Both the position numbers and the translations under genes were made by a program. Positions 11,863-22,980 of a stretch of DNA of 64,000 nt are shown here, in pieces. This DNA comes from Lineus longissimus. Taxonomy: Eukaryota; Nemertea; Pilidiophora; Heteronemertea; Lineidae. Location of the stretch: NCBI RefSeq assembly GCF_910592395.1, contig NC_088324.1:13108953-13172952 (forward strand). Direction: 5' to 3'. Every line of letters begins with the position of its first letter. Within the stretch, counting starts at the first letter, position 1. Below the pieces are notes generated by a model that was not told the origin of the DNA, searched no databases, and saw only the letters and a program-made list of their open reading frames with translations.

Positions 11863-12519
11863 AGTTTCAGTCTACGGACTATTATTTCAACTGGAAGGAT
11901 GACACACATCACTGGAAGATGTAAACTCAATAAACTAAGATCAGTTAGACCTGGTTTACTGGACATTCATTGATCCTGGACTATTTATCTCTGGTGATCA
12001 CAATCATCATCCAGGTTTGGTGCAACTCAGGTCTCTTTGCTTGCATCACGCTCGAACCAGTGTAGGGAAAACATAGCATCAGTTCCTCTTATTGCTTCAA
12101 CTAACTGGCTCCAGGCTTCCTTGTGGCATTCATTGACAACATTAAGCCAGCCATATGAACAGAACTTCTTTTTTATTGATATAAGGAGCAGATAATTTAA
12201 TATAACAGATGTGGTACTATGGAATGGGCATTCTACAATAAAGGGAGAATTTAGGCAGGTGTCAGGTGGGCCAAATTATGTGACATGAAGTCACAGATTG
12301 GTGTCTCTGCTATGCCACAGTACATCAGCATTGTGCTCGTTTATACAAGGAATACTGCACCGAGCATTTCTTTTGCTAAGATTGGAAAGGTAAAAATGTC
12401 CAAGCGTCTGCTTATCACAGTCATTTGGTACAAACGGCAAAAAGTTGAGGCATTTTATAAGCAGTATATGGGACCCATCACACCAATTCGGGTGACATCT
12501 ACCTCTGTTAATAGCCTAA
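11863..12519 (+). repeat. 650-bp repeat segment, copy 3 (direct)
   Basis: Direct repeat of 9726-10375. It shares several differences with copy 2, such as the added TTA in the ATTATTTCAAC stretch and the AAGAAG insertion, so copies 2 and 3 are closer to one another than to copy 1. Confidence 0.85.
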
Positions 12520-12523
12520 TCAA

Positions 12524-12852
12524 CACCTTCAGCGCCGAACCACGTAGATCTACGTGGCCCAAATGCCCCCCCCCCCCTTTTAGCTGGTTATCGGAGTCTC
12601 ATGGACTTCATGAAGAACTACGCCATCGCCATCTTCAGGGCAAGGTAGGAACTATAAAGACAAGAAAATGTCCTTTCAGTTCCTAACTTGCCCTGAAGAT
12701 GGCGATGGCGTAGTTCTTTCATGAAGTTATTTAAAGTTCTGAACTACGCCATCGCCATCTTCAGGGCAAGGCCGGAACTGAAAAGACCAACCAGTTCCTA
12801 CCGTGCCCTGAAGATGGCGATGGCGTAGTTCTTTCATGAAGTCCATGTGACT
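12524..12852. mobile_element. Palindromic foldback MITE, copy 3 (right arm truncated)
   Basis: The left end CACCTTCAGCGCCG is complete, with flank TCAA (a changed TTAA). The hairpin arms follow in order, but the copy breaks off after GAAGTCCATG, losing the distal right end with its terminal palindrome and any target duplication. Confidence 0.85.
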
Positions 12853-12909
12853 CAAAAATATGGCCTATACACAAGGTTATTTTACAGAGTTTCTGTAAAA
12901 ATCATTATG

Positions 12910-12956
12910 GGATCCATCCAAAAACGTACTTCTTTGAAGTAATTCGTTTTGGATCC
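12910..12956. repeat. Perfect-stem hairpin with GGATCC ends
   Basis: TACTTC (12927-12932) pairs with GAAGTA (12936-12941), and CCAAAAACG pairs with CGTTTTGG on either side of a 3-nt bulge; GGATCC lies at both outer ends. It is non-coding and could be a small foldback repeat. Confidence 0.5.
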
Positions 12957-13049
12957 ATCAGATAATGCATGTTAACATCCATGTTTGTGTACACTTTTGG
13001 ATGTATGCTTGTAGCACCTAATAAATTATACATTTGTGATGGCTGTTAA

Positions 13050-13372
13050 TTACAGCTTTAAAGGGGAACAAGGGCATGAAGCCTATCCCTGACCCTAGTT
13101 TAAGGGAAATGGGAATTGTCTTTACCCCCGCTGTTCCTCTTTAAAGGCAGTCTACAGGCAGGATGAATCAGGTCGGTCAAATTAAATTTCACTAAGTCGT
13201 AAATGGGGATCTCTCCTATCTCACACTGAATTGAAACTATTAAAACATTTGTGAGGAATTGGAATTGGTGAATCAAGCATAATCCATTCCCATAACTGTG
13301 CATACCTGTGAGTCACCTGAAGACTATCAATTTGACCTCCTAGCCCCTGCGTATAGTCCCCCTTTAAACATA
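13050..13372. repeat. Probable interspersed repeat with TTTAAAGGGG-type ends
   Basis: It begins near CTTTAAAGGGGAAC and ends near GTCCCCCTTTAAA, which are inverted, with a further internal CTCTTTAAAGG. No open frame is shared with a known protein. This looks like a short non-autonomous element; the borders are approximate. Confidence 0.4.
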
Positions 13373-13429
13373 TGAGTTGAATATCTGGAGTAAAATGACT
13401 CGAATATATGAAATGGCCAGGGCCATTGT

Positions 13430-14455
13430 GCTCACCTCATGTGGAGGAAAGATGGATAAAGAGCATGGTATTGTGTCATGTAGTGTTAGGTTTGATGTAG
13501 GTCCAAGCAATTACAATTTCCCCAAAATGGCCAATTTACAGTACATTCGACCTCTGTGACCTTGAAAAGTAGGTCAAATCAAAGAAGACCCGGGTGACAC
13601 ATTGAATGGTTGTTAGAATTAGATGTACCTATGATATAAAATTGGTGCCAATCGGGCAAGTAATTACTAGGAATAATGGCATTTTGAAGAATTTAGGATT
13701 TGGCCCCCTCCCTGGAGGCCAAACGGCAAATCAGATCCGCCAAACTTCGGTACCTGAGATCACCTGACCAAGGGGTACATGTGTACTTAATTTGTGATCA
13801 ATAGTCATTGCAGTTAAGAAACGTGCCATAGTTACGGCCTGACGGCGAATTTACGCCATTTGACCTCTGTGACCTTGACAAGAAGGTCAAATTACAAACC
13901 TGTGTGACATATACTGTATGGTGGTTAGATGTACCCATGATATCAAATTGGTGGCAATCGGGCAAGAAGTTAAGGAATAATCACATTTTTAAGGTTTTTG
14001 GATTTTGCCTCCTGGTGGTCAAGTGGTGAATCATATTGGACCAAACTTCGGTCCCTGAGATCACCTGACTAAGGGGTAAATGTGTACCAAATTTGGTAAC
14101 AATAGTCATTGCAGTTTAGAAACGTGCCATCGTTACATCCGAACGGCCAATTTACACCATTTGACCTCTGTGACCTTGAAAAGGAGGTCAAATCAAAAAC
14201 CCGGAGGATATATGATGCACCTTTCCTAGAAGTACCTACCATATTTTTTTCAAAATTTCCCGACTACTATTAAGGGAGATATTGCATATTTTCACTTTTA
14301 ACATTTGGCCCCCTGGTGGCCAAACCATGAAACGAATCGGACCGAAACTTGGTCTCCAAGGTGTCATTACATAAGGGTACATGTGTACCAAGTTTCAACT
14401 CAATAGCTCTAACAGTTACGAAACGTGCCCTGCTAACGGACGACGGACGACGACG

Positions 14456-14532
<77 letters not shown>

Positions 14533-14582
14533 ACGACGGACGCCACGGTATGGGATAAGCTCACCTCTGCTAAGAGGTGAGC
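13430..14582. repeat. Interspersed repeat with three 300-bp units, GAC tract and GCTCACCTC inverted ends
   Basis: Begins GCTCACCTC (13430-13438) and ends GAGGTGAGC (14574-14582). Inside, the phrase GACCTCTGTGACCTTGA recurs at about 13549, 13862 and 14163, marking three degenerate units of roughly 300 bp, each with an ACGTGCCAT-type border. It then runs into a GAC microsatellite and the hairpin GCTCACCTC-TGCTAA-GAGGTGAGC. It is non-coding; the poly-Asp, poly-Thr, poly-Arg and poly-Ser frames over it are artefacts of the triplet repeat. Confidence 0.8.
14438..14542. repeat. GAC triplet microsatellite
   Basis: About 100 bp of near-perfect GAC/ACG/CGA repeat with a few GGA interruptions at both ends. 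It lies inside the 3' part of the interspersed repeat at 13430-14582 and is likely length-variable. Confidence 0.95.
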
Positions 14583-15276
14583 TAAAAAAGCAATGCAATA
14601 GCTGGATAAAGTGAGTATAAAGTTGTGAACAGAGTCAATATGACACCAGAGTATAATATTATGCACTGAGTCTGGAAGAGCAACAAAATAATGGCTTGGC
14701 CATCGAAAAGCTTAACGAGACTAAACAACAGTGGAATAATTTAAACATAATTGGTCAATAGAGTTGGAACCTTTGCTTCCAAAGAAATACTGCATCTGCA
14801 AAATGAATAATGCTGTCTACAATAGGAATAACTTAGGAATGTTCAAAAGTAGAATGTGAACATTGTTAGCCTCGATAATGATACTTAATTACTAGAATAG
14901 AAGTGTCACAACTTACCAAAATCACAGTTAGACCAGAATCACAGTTAGAAAGTACATATCCCAACCCATTCCCTATTTGCAATACAATTTTGAAAAAACA
15001 CAGTTTTGAAAAAAGCTGAAGTCTCTGAGATTTCAGCTGTTTTGACGGTCGACATGATATCATCATTACCCACTCCATCGCAGATAACATGTGACCCGTG
15101 CTAGCAAAAGGAGTCGCAAAGCGCAGATCTTCCATCTGAGTAATTGGTTTCAGAAGAGGTTTAAATCAGCAGTCTTCACTAGATTCCAAAAAAACACCTT
15201 TCAATAGAAACAACTGGCTTGAAAGTAAGAATGCACCGTTGAATGAAATGAACCATTACTTGAATCAGTAAACAAC
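14583..15276. other. Unassigned space downstream of TTLL11
   Basis: Lies just past the TTLL11 stop on the minus strand, so it probably includes its 3'UTR. I see no further exon and no recognisable element. Confidence 0.4.
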
Positions 15277-18200
15277 CTAAGCATCTTTCTTGTAAGGATT
15301 GCTCTTACTACTTCCTCTGAAATCGTAGAAAAACTCGCCCTTTCTCACAACACGCCTATTTGTTGTATATATCTTTTTCATCTGGTTGATATAACGCTCA
15401 TCTCCACTTATTTTCGGCAGTTTCGGAAGACCAGACATTGGTTCTTGTTGAGCTTCGGCGATGCTCTGTTCGCAGTATTGAAGAAGGTTCTCTAGCATTT
15501 CGATGCGGTTCCTACAGTAGAATTTCCGTCTACCAATGTGGTAGAATGCTTCAATGAAACCGAGAAAGCAAAGACCTGAAATGAAAGGTAATTTTGCATT
15601 AAAACGCATTCATTTTAGCTATCATAGCTGTCGAACAGTCTTTAGGGTCAGTATATTTACCCAAATATAGGCAATTTGGAGGCGTTCCCCTCTGTTTTAA
15701 CGTAGGCTACAGTTATTGTAAAAATGACGCCACAGTATCATATAAGCTCCCCACAGGTGAGCTAAAAGCCAAAACACTCATGCCCCACAAGAGTTAGGGT
15801 GTCTTTAGTGAAAGTGCCAAGTCCTAAATCATGAACACTGATCATGACTTCTTATAATAGCTTGTTCCATTTTCCAACATGTTGGCCTACTTTTAAAGAA
15901 AGTGCCGCAAACTACCCCGGTAAAAAAATAATGAAATGATTTTGAATTCGTAAGGTTATATCCCCTTGACATTTAAACACAGGTTTGATCTCAGAGACCT
16001 TTTATGGGAAGTCATATTCGACTCACATGAAAAAAAAATTCAAATGGCATTTACAACTATTTCTTTGCGATAGAATTACAGTGACATTTATTTGAAAAGG
16101 TGATGAATTGTCAGTTCCACACGGATAGTTTAATGTCCCACCTGTGACAGTGTTTACAAGATACCTATAAACGAACAATGCATATCCTCTATACACTACC
16201 ATTGACTGATATGTGTCTGGTCTGTCTATGAGATCAATAGGTTGGTCACAGGTTAGCTCGAGTGTCCATGGTGAGCTAATAACAAACAAGGCACTGATGT
16301 GTCTACACGCTATTATGATCTGAACAAACATGTAATCTACCTACGTGTTGGGTGAAATATTAAGGATTAGCATGAAACGTTTTTTTTAGATTATCAACAT
16401 AAAATAATGGTAAGAAATTAGGATGGGAAAACTCAGCAAAACGTGCGAGAAACAATGATATGATCGTGCTGAACCATGAATGTGTAGAGTTGGATAAAGC
16501 AGGGGTGGAAAAGCAGAAATTGGACTTAAACCACCCCCAGTTCTTTTGGTTCATCAGAGAAATGGTGCCCAATTGAATGAATATACTGGTTATGGGCCGC
16601 AATAGACCCGCCAAAATCTTTTCTCAAGGGAATTTTAGAGAGATGGACTCCTTCCATCCCTCAATTTCACCAGTCACAAAAGATCGGGGTGGTCTACTGT
16701 TACCGGAAATCTATACCCCAGGCAATACAGTCATATCAATTGGGCACCGTGAGGAGGCCTGCCCAAAAATCAATCTGAAATTCTGAAGTGCTGTCAAAAG
16801 CTAATGAAATATTTACCAAAATGTATATTCAGTACTACATGAAAACATGTACTTAGCTGAAACAACTTTGTGGCATCATAACAGGACAAAGTAAGCTAAA
16901 CTAAGGTTACATGCAAGTTTCGAGGGAGAAAATGCGTACCAGCACTTGTTTCTAAACTGATCGGTTGAAGTCCTACTCTGTGTTTGCGAACTGTAAATAA
17001 TGCAAATATCAAAGAGTGCAATGTTTTTGAACGATTAAAGCATCTTCATGTATGTGGTTTTCAAATGTCTAATTCTATCATTTATAGCTGCATTGTCAAA
17101 GCCCTTTAAGGTGTTGGAAAGCTGCATGGAATGAATAAGCAACAATCTGATTATTTTATGAAATATTTTGATAAATATTTGATCTTTGGTCTGTAATTGT
17201 CAGAATTGATGTACTGCTTTGCCAAGAGAAGGGTCAGGGATTCCTTTTGAGGTAAGGAACCCTGGTGAATTGAGCTAGGGCGGTAGTGAGAGGTGTTACT
17301 GTTATGTGTTACGGTGAAGTATCGAGTTATATGAGACAGTCACTTTTAATTTACATGTTTCAGCAATGACAGGTTTCACATACAAGAAAGAGACCTTTTT
17401 ATTACCCATCACAGGGATAATTATTGTAGGTTGCTGCAACGAAAATCTCCTTTGCTGTCCGCTTAAGAGAACCAACAATACAGGTGCATTATTGATGTAA
17501 CATATCGCCAGAGAAGTTTCACAGATTTACTCAACTTACCGGCAGTTCTATCTGGATTGCAGTGCTCCCATTTGCGTGTCATCTCAATAAAGATGAGATC
17601 CATGTCAGCCGTACTAAACCCTGTATTTGTTAGCTTGCACCGTCTGAAAAAGAACACACTGAATTTGAAGATTTCAACCAATTGGAATGAAGAGAGAGTA
17701 TTTTATCCAGGCTAATATCCAATCACGATGATGAACATGCATTCATTTACTCTTATGACTCAAACTTGTTTGCCAAAAATAAGCAAATGACACACCGTCA
17801 GAAAGAAGAACTGATTTCCATCTTAAACAGGACTTACCTTGTGAACACCCTGAATCCTGATCCTCCCATCCTGAGCGAACCCCGAACACCGACCGACTGC
17901 AGAAAAATATTCGCCACCCGGTCATAAATCCTCATCTCTTCATACTCTGAGTATTTTTGCGGATAAATCTGTTCGATCGACGAAGGTTCTTCATCTTCAT
18001 CTTCCTCTTCAGGATTGTTATTCCCATCAACCGTACGCGGCCGCGGCGTTTCATTATCATTACTCTCATTGTCAACTTTTTCTTCTTTTTTTTCTTTTCC
18101 TTTTTTCTTGTCAACTTTCTCCTTTTCCTTGTCCTTCTTCTTGTCATTTTTGTGTTTTTTATTGTCAATTTTGTCATCTGTATCCTCGACTTTTGTCTCC

Positions 18201-21200
18201 TCCATCACATTATCGACAGTGTTTTTCTCCTTTTTGATATTTTCTTTCTCCAAGGTCATCATGTTTTCAAGGTCATCATGATTGATTTCGATCATCGTTC
18301 CTTCCCTTGAAGTGAGTCGAGGAGGCACAGAACCGTATCGGCGATTCTGTCGTGCTTTTCTCCTGTAATTATAGACAAAGTGCTAAGACCAGTGTGGGTT
18401 CAAAATACAACTCTAGACATTGGTAACTTGAAGATAATTTTCTTACCATCTTTTGATTTTCTTGAATTTTCTCTTTACATTTCTCGGCGCGATGACCAGC
18501 AGTGTGTCCCGTATTAGTGGTTGCTTAATCTCCTCATCAACGGCGCTATTGTAGTATTCTGTCACCCCAGGTGAGACTTCATGCTCGTAGTCGATGCGAA
18601 GACTTGGGTTCGCGTTGACCTCGAGGAGGACGGGTTTGAGGTCGTCCAATAGAAGGATGTCGAAACCAAGAATCTAAGGAGCAAAAGGAGAAAACAAATA
18701 TCATTTTTATTTGCACCTATTTTTTTCCCCTGACATATGAGATTAAGAGAGTCAATGCACCGTTAGTGTTATCAGTTAAAATCCTCCCAAAACATTTTCT
18801 TCAAATATGGTCTTCTGTAACTGGGGAGGCTTTACTTTACTTAACAAGAAAATAGAAGAAAGAATGAGTCTTTGGTTCTGATGAAGATTTCTCATAATCA
18901 CATCCGTCTCTCAAGGGTGAAGTATCTGAACATATCTCAGCATAGCAACCACTATAAACAAAGGCGACTTTCACCTCTGCGTTACAAAAGCAATAATCTG
19001 GACATTGATGTGTTTAGTTTGATCAGCCAATCACGCTATCATTATCGATTATCGCATCACGTTTCAAATTCTCATTAGTTGGACACCGTGGCCCAGAATA
19101 GCAAAAGTGAATACCACGTTGCTTAGCAACTGGCATGTAAACATACAGAGCTGTGGTAGGACGTATAATTGCGGTTTTATCAGGTAACCTATCGATGAAG
19201 TTATTGTATGACATTTGTCTGTATTAATCAATTGATGGCAATTCTAATCAGTAAAATCCTCCTTGCGTATCAACAACAAATCATCTTCACTTGTCATGAC
19301 CCTATTCACGGTCAGGACAGCAATAATGATCATAAGCGTTTCAAGCTATTATAAAAGACTGCTTTATTATGCTTTATTTGTGTTGGCCCCGGCCAGCTTA
19401 GATAGAATTAGCCCAATCTATCATTATAGTACCCAGTACATATTTCACCAGGCTGTTAGTATCGTAGTGATAGAAGAACATTGGGTAAAATGATAGAAAG
19501 AAATAGTTACAATATAATTCAACTGAGACGCGTAAGAGGACCTCTGTTTGGAAGTTTAAGACATTCACACTCACTTGAAAGCATTTCAGATCCGTTGCCT
19601 TCCGACGCTGAATTTCAGCATTCATTTCAACCCGTAGCTCCGGCAGAACGGCAATCAAAGTCTTTACAATAACTCGCTCAATATCCTTGAAAACTTGATC
19701 CACATTGTGACCCAATCGGCCGATTTCTGTAAAAACGCTTGTTAGTGTCCGTTTACTGCCATCGTTACTGTTGTCTGTGTGTACGTATGTACTGCTCCGC
19801 TTATTCAGTGAGTAGTTCGTCAGGTGCATGTACGATTCATGCATATTTTTATACGAAGGTTCGTGATATGAGATAGTGCAAAATCGTACCAGTCCCTCTT
19901 TACAGATACAAATCTCCAGAGGTTCAATACTCGTTAAAACGGCATAAACCCGCAAGTCAAATTTAAGCTTGTCCAATAAGAACGGTTTACTGAGGTATTC
20001 CTGAACAACCATTCGCCTTTGGGACAACATATATTCGTCCGGGTCACGAAATAAGTAGATTCCTTCTCCTTGTGAGCCCTCGTCAGGTTTTGCGATAAAT
20101 GTCATTTTTGATTTTGGGTTTTTGCTTTGAAATTGTCGGACATCTGCAGCAAATTCATTGAGTTGTTGCGGCATGTACCATGTTTGTGGATAAAAGTCGT
20201 ACTCCTCTGGATACAGCCGTTTCATCAAATCTAATGCCCGTGTAAGGTTGGCCTTTTTCAAGACGTCCACCATACCTGAGATGGAGGGGAAAGTAATGAA
20301 AGAAAATTAGAGCACAAGTCAGTATCAATTGTCAATTATCTCAGCAATCAGGAAATAGATAACTCTTTAGGCTATCTAGATTAACATCTTGAATCTTCAA
20401 GGGCTGAAATCCATACAATTCTGATGTGCTCATTGAATGGTAAACCCCTGAAAGATCAACATGATACAATCTAGATCAACAAATTAGACTAGAAAGTAAT
20501 TTTCCTCACCAGGATATTTGTTGACTCTTCCTGAGGCAATGTCAGAGTTGAGCTCGTTGAAACTCACACTGAGCCAATACACATCACAGGGTGAATCCTT
20601 ACGACCATATGGGTACTGAAATTGACAAAAGCGAGATTTTTAAGAATCGGTCCATCCACCACAATTGAAGATGAATCAGTGCACTGCACTCCAAGTCTTA
20701 CTTTTCCAAAGTCTTTTCCTGAAGGAACCACCCTTTTTTTCATAGGCAGGACTTCTCATTTCAGGGCAATGTGACTGATCGGCAAATCATGATCTGCGAT
20801 TCACCTTCTAACTACTGGTGCCAACAAGTATTAAAGTTCCTCACTTTGCTAAGTTTAAAGCTTCAATTCAAGGAAGAGCTTCAAAAGGAATTCAACAACA
20901 ATCCGAGGACCCCATCCAAAGTCTAACTGAAACAGCAGTTGTTATTATCCCTGAGGATCTGAGAAATAGAAAATAAAATGGGTCTCAAAACCCCAAGGAA
21001 TACTAAAGCACCTTTTTACAATACAGTCATTATTTCTGAGAATATAAGTCAAAGTTTTCTGAGCATTCCGTAAGTAGCATTTCAAACAACTTTTGTAAAA
21101 CCCTTTCATAAGGACTAAAGAAACTTGTTTGACTAAACACTCCTTGGGACAAAGATATACAAAACACACAGCTCAAGGGGTATTTCATGACGAGAATTAA

Positions 21201-22183
21201 TCATAACTCAAGAACATATCACAACACGATAGAGATTTAATGGGGGAAATGTAAGGACAGCCAGGAGAGACTAACGTCATAACGCCATAATGTCTATTTT
21301 AAAAGGTTGGTGTCATTAGTTATAGTAGTCACACAGGTATTAACCCTGTTGGTAGAAGATATTAAACCAAGAAAAGCTCTACGCTCAAGTACTCAGTGGG
21401 GTCGTTGTTGGTAAAATATGCCGATCAAGATCAAATGACTTGCCAAACCTTACAGGGTTGGGTACAGGAGGCTGGGTTCCAGGGGGACACTAACTAGAGA
21501 CATGTCACAACCAGTTCAGAGCAACTTCTGAAGACACTATGTTGTAAGATAATGAGTTAAATCATTCATGTAGGTAAAGCCTAAAACAGGACATCACCAG
21601 AAACAAGATGTGATACAATCAATTACACGAGCCATGTAACTAATTAATTATGCATGTAATCAATTACAAGGACAATAACTAGAGACATGTCACAACCAGT
21701 TCAGAGCACATTCTGAAGACACTAAGTTGTAAGATAATGCGTTTAATCATTCATGTAGGTAAACCCTAAACAGGACATCACTAGAAACAAGATGTGATAC
21801 AATCACTGATCAGCTGATAGATGGGATAGTGGAAGGGGTCCTACCTCTCTCCATCCCAACTCCTTCAAGCTCAACCTCAGGACATCCAAATTAGACTTAG
21901 CCTTTGATGAATCCACAGTGATGTTACTCCTCGACTGGCACCGGGGTGGGCAGTATTTCACCCTCACCAGATCCCTCCTAGCCTTAGAATCCCGTTGGTA
22001 TTGCCTCCTCTCCATAGTGTGTAAAGTGTAAGGACGAAAGCAAGTAGTCTTGTGCTGGGGACCCGGAATTGGATCAGTTTTTTTTTCCGATTTCGGCTTT
22101 TCCAGCGCCCCAGTAGGTTGTGACTGCTGTATCCCTATCCCATTCACGGCGGGAGGTTGAACCCCAGCCTGAACTGTTGTCAT
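15277..22183 (-). CDS. TTLL11: TTLL11, tubulin polyglutamylase (7 exons, complete)
   Basis: Enzyme of the tubulin tyrosine ligase-like family; TTLL11 elongates polyglutamate side chains on tubulin of cilia and spindle. Minus-strand exons: 22183-21845, 20615-20510, 20275-19575, 18673-18447, 18362-17838, 17643-17540, 15575-15277; phases agree and give 766 residues. ATP-grasp signatures: FIAKPDEGSQGEG (K211, D213, 216-220), QEYLSKPFLLDKLKFDLR (241-258), LTNYSLNK (300-307) and LLEVNANPS with E400, N402 and N404 for metal and nucleotide. Identity rests on TTLL11-type features: VDSSKAKSNLDVLR near residue 90, YPYGRKD-SPCDVYW, and the C-terminal VANIFL and GFRVFTRRCKL blocks. Residues 496-584 form a Lys/Glu/Asp-rich low-complexity insert. 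Start: first ATG of the long frame, preceded by two tiny upstream ORFs. Confidence 0.93.
15576..17539. other. TTLL11: TTLL11 last intron
   Basis: Intron of about 2 kb. Apart from the repeat remnant near 15740 I see nothing supportable; short open frames such as 16023-16331 have no recognisable domain. Confidence 0.6.
15715..15768 (+). repeat. Remnant 3' tail of the GAC/GGTGAGC repeat family
   Basis: The stretch GACGCCACAGTATCATATAA followed by GCTCCCCACAGGTGAGCTAAAA matches the end of the repeat at 14540-14585 (GACGCCACGGTATGGGATAA, GCTCACC hairpin). The GAC tract is missing. It lies in the last TTLL11 intron. Confidence 0.65.
21484..21806. repeat. Direct duplication, period about 185 bp
   Basis: The block beginning TAACTAGAGACATGTCACAA occurs at 21491 and again at 21676, and both run about 130 bp to GATGTGATACAATCA. 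The copies differ by point changes only. The spacer carries an AT-rich inverted repeat (TGTAACTAATTAATTATGCA). It lies in TTLL11 intron 1. Confidence 0.85.
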
Positions 22184-22570
22184 TGCGTCCAGTTATGTCA
22201 CTAAATCACTAAATTACTCAACCATTTCAGCAGCACTCTTGTTACTACAACAACTTTTCCGCCATGTTTATCAATTAAAGCCAGGCGGTGTTATCCAGAA
22301 ACGTCATTTTGGAGATGTGTCAACCTCGGATCTATGTTTATTGTGGCACAGTGGCTGTACTTGATGTACAGCGATAAAAATGAAAGTATCATGAGGACGA
22401 GGTAGCAGGTGGGCGTTTCATTGGATGTCACTTTTTGATGGGATTATCTGCTAATCCTATTAGTTCTATTATGATCAAAGGGGAATGGTGTTATGATGAT
22501 CTTTACAGTTTCTAACCTTTCATACAAGTCTTATTCAATCTTATATATTTAAAGGAAATATCAGGGATGG
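22184..22570 (-). promoter_or_regulatory. TTLL11: TTLL11 5'UTR and promoter region
   Basis: On the minus strand, ATGGCGGAAAAG at 22265-22254 starts a 6-codon upstream ORF (stop TAG), followed by a second one (ATG GTT GAG TAA), before the main ATG at 22183. ATGGCGG resembles the YY1-type motif often found just after transcription starts. No TATA box is evident. Confidence 0.45.
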
Positions 22571-22980
22571 TAAGTAAATTACAAATTACAAATTACAAAA
22601 GTTTATTGAATCCGTATAAAATTTACATTTTGCATGGGACGAAAATACAATAAACAGAAGTGCAGTGTAGATAGAGAGTAAGAAGAAAAGAGAGCAATAA
22701 GTAATAAAAGTAATCAAATAATACAAAAATTGCAGAGTTGGTGGATATTATTACATTGATTGCAGCAGTATTTTTAATAATTATAGAGCTTTTCTCACCT
22801 GAAAAGCTAGATAACATAATTTACCGGTGAGGCGAGCTACATTGTCTTCAGCAGTTAAAAGATATAATAGATTTCTATTTGAAAGTTCATTAGTTAACCC
22901 AATATGAGTTTTGTTCAAATATTTATAACGAAGGTTAGGGAGCAAAGGGCATGAACACAAAAAATGAGTCTCATCTTCAA
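22571..22980 (-). mobile_element. 5'-truncated non-LTR retrotransposon (LINE) 3' end
   Basis: Read on the minus strand, an open frame from about 22980 to the TAA at 22783-22781 begins EDETHFLCSCPLLPNLRYKY and ends LAFQVRKAL. This resembles the C-terminus of reverse-transcriptase ORF2 of CR1/L2-like LINEs (the D-E-x-H-F-L-x-x-C-P-L motif). A 3'UTR follows, then a short tandem tail of TTTGTAA units near 22575-22602. The 5' part is missing, as is usual for such inserts. Confidence 0.8.

Noticed and set aside
10141-12686. Repeated open frame beginning MKSQIGVSAMPQY
   Set aside because: It occurs only because the 650-bp segment is triplicated, runs into the non-coding foldback element, and has no known domain or codon-type conservation.
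14349-14666. Open frames on several strands coding for poly-Thr, poly-Asp, poly-Ser and poly-Arg
   Set aside because: They are all readings of one GAC microsatellite inside an interspersed repeat, not genes.
17932-18310. Long open frames opposite and beside the TTLL11 exon 5
   Set aside because: They are shadows of the Lys/Glu-rich coding repeat in other frames.
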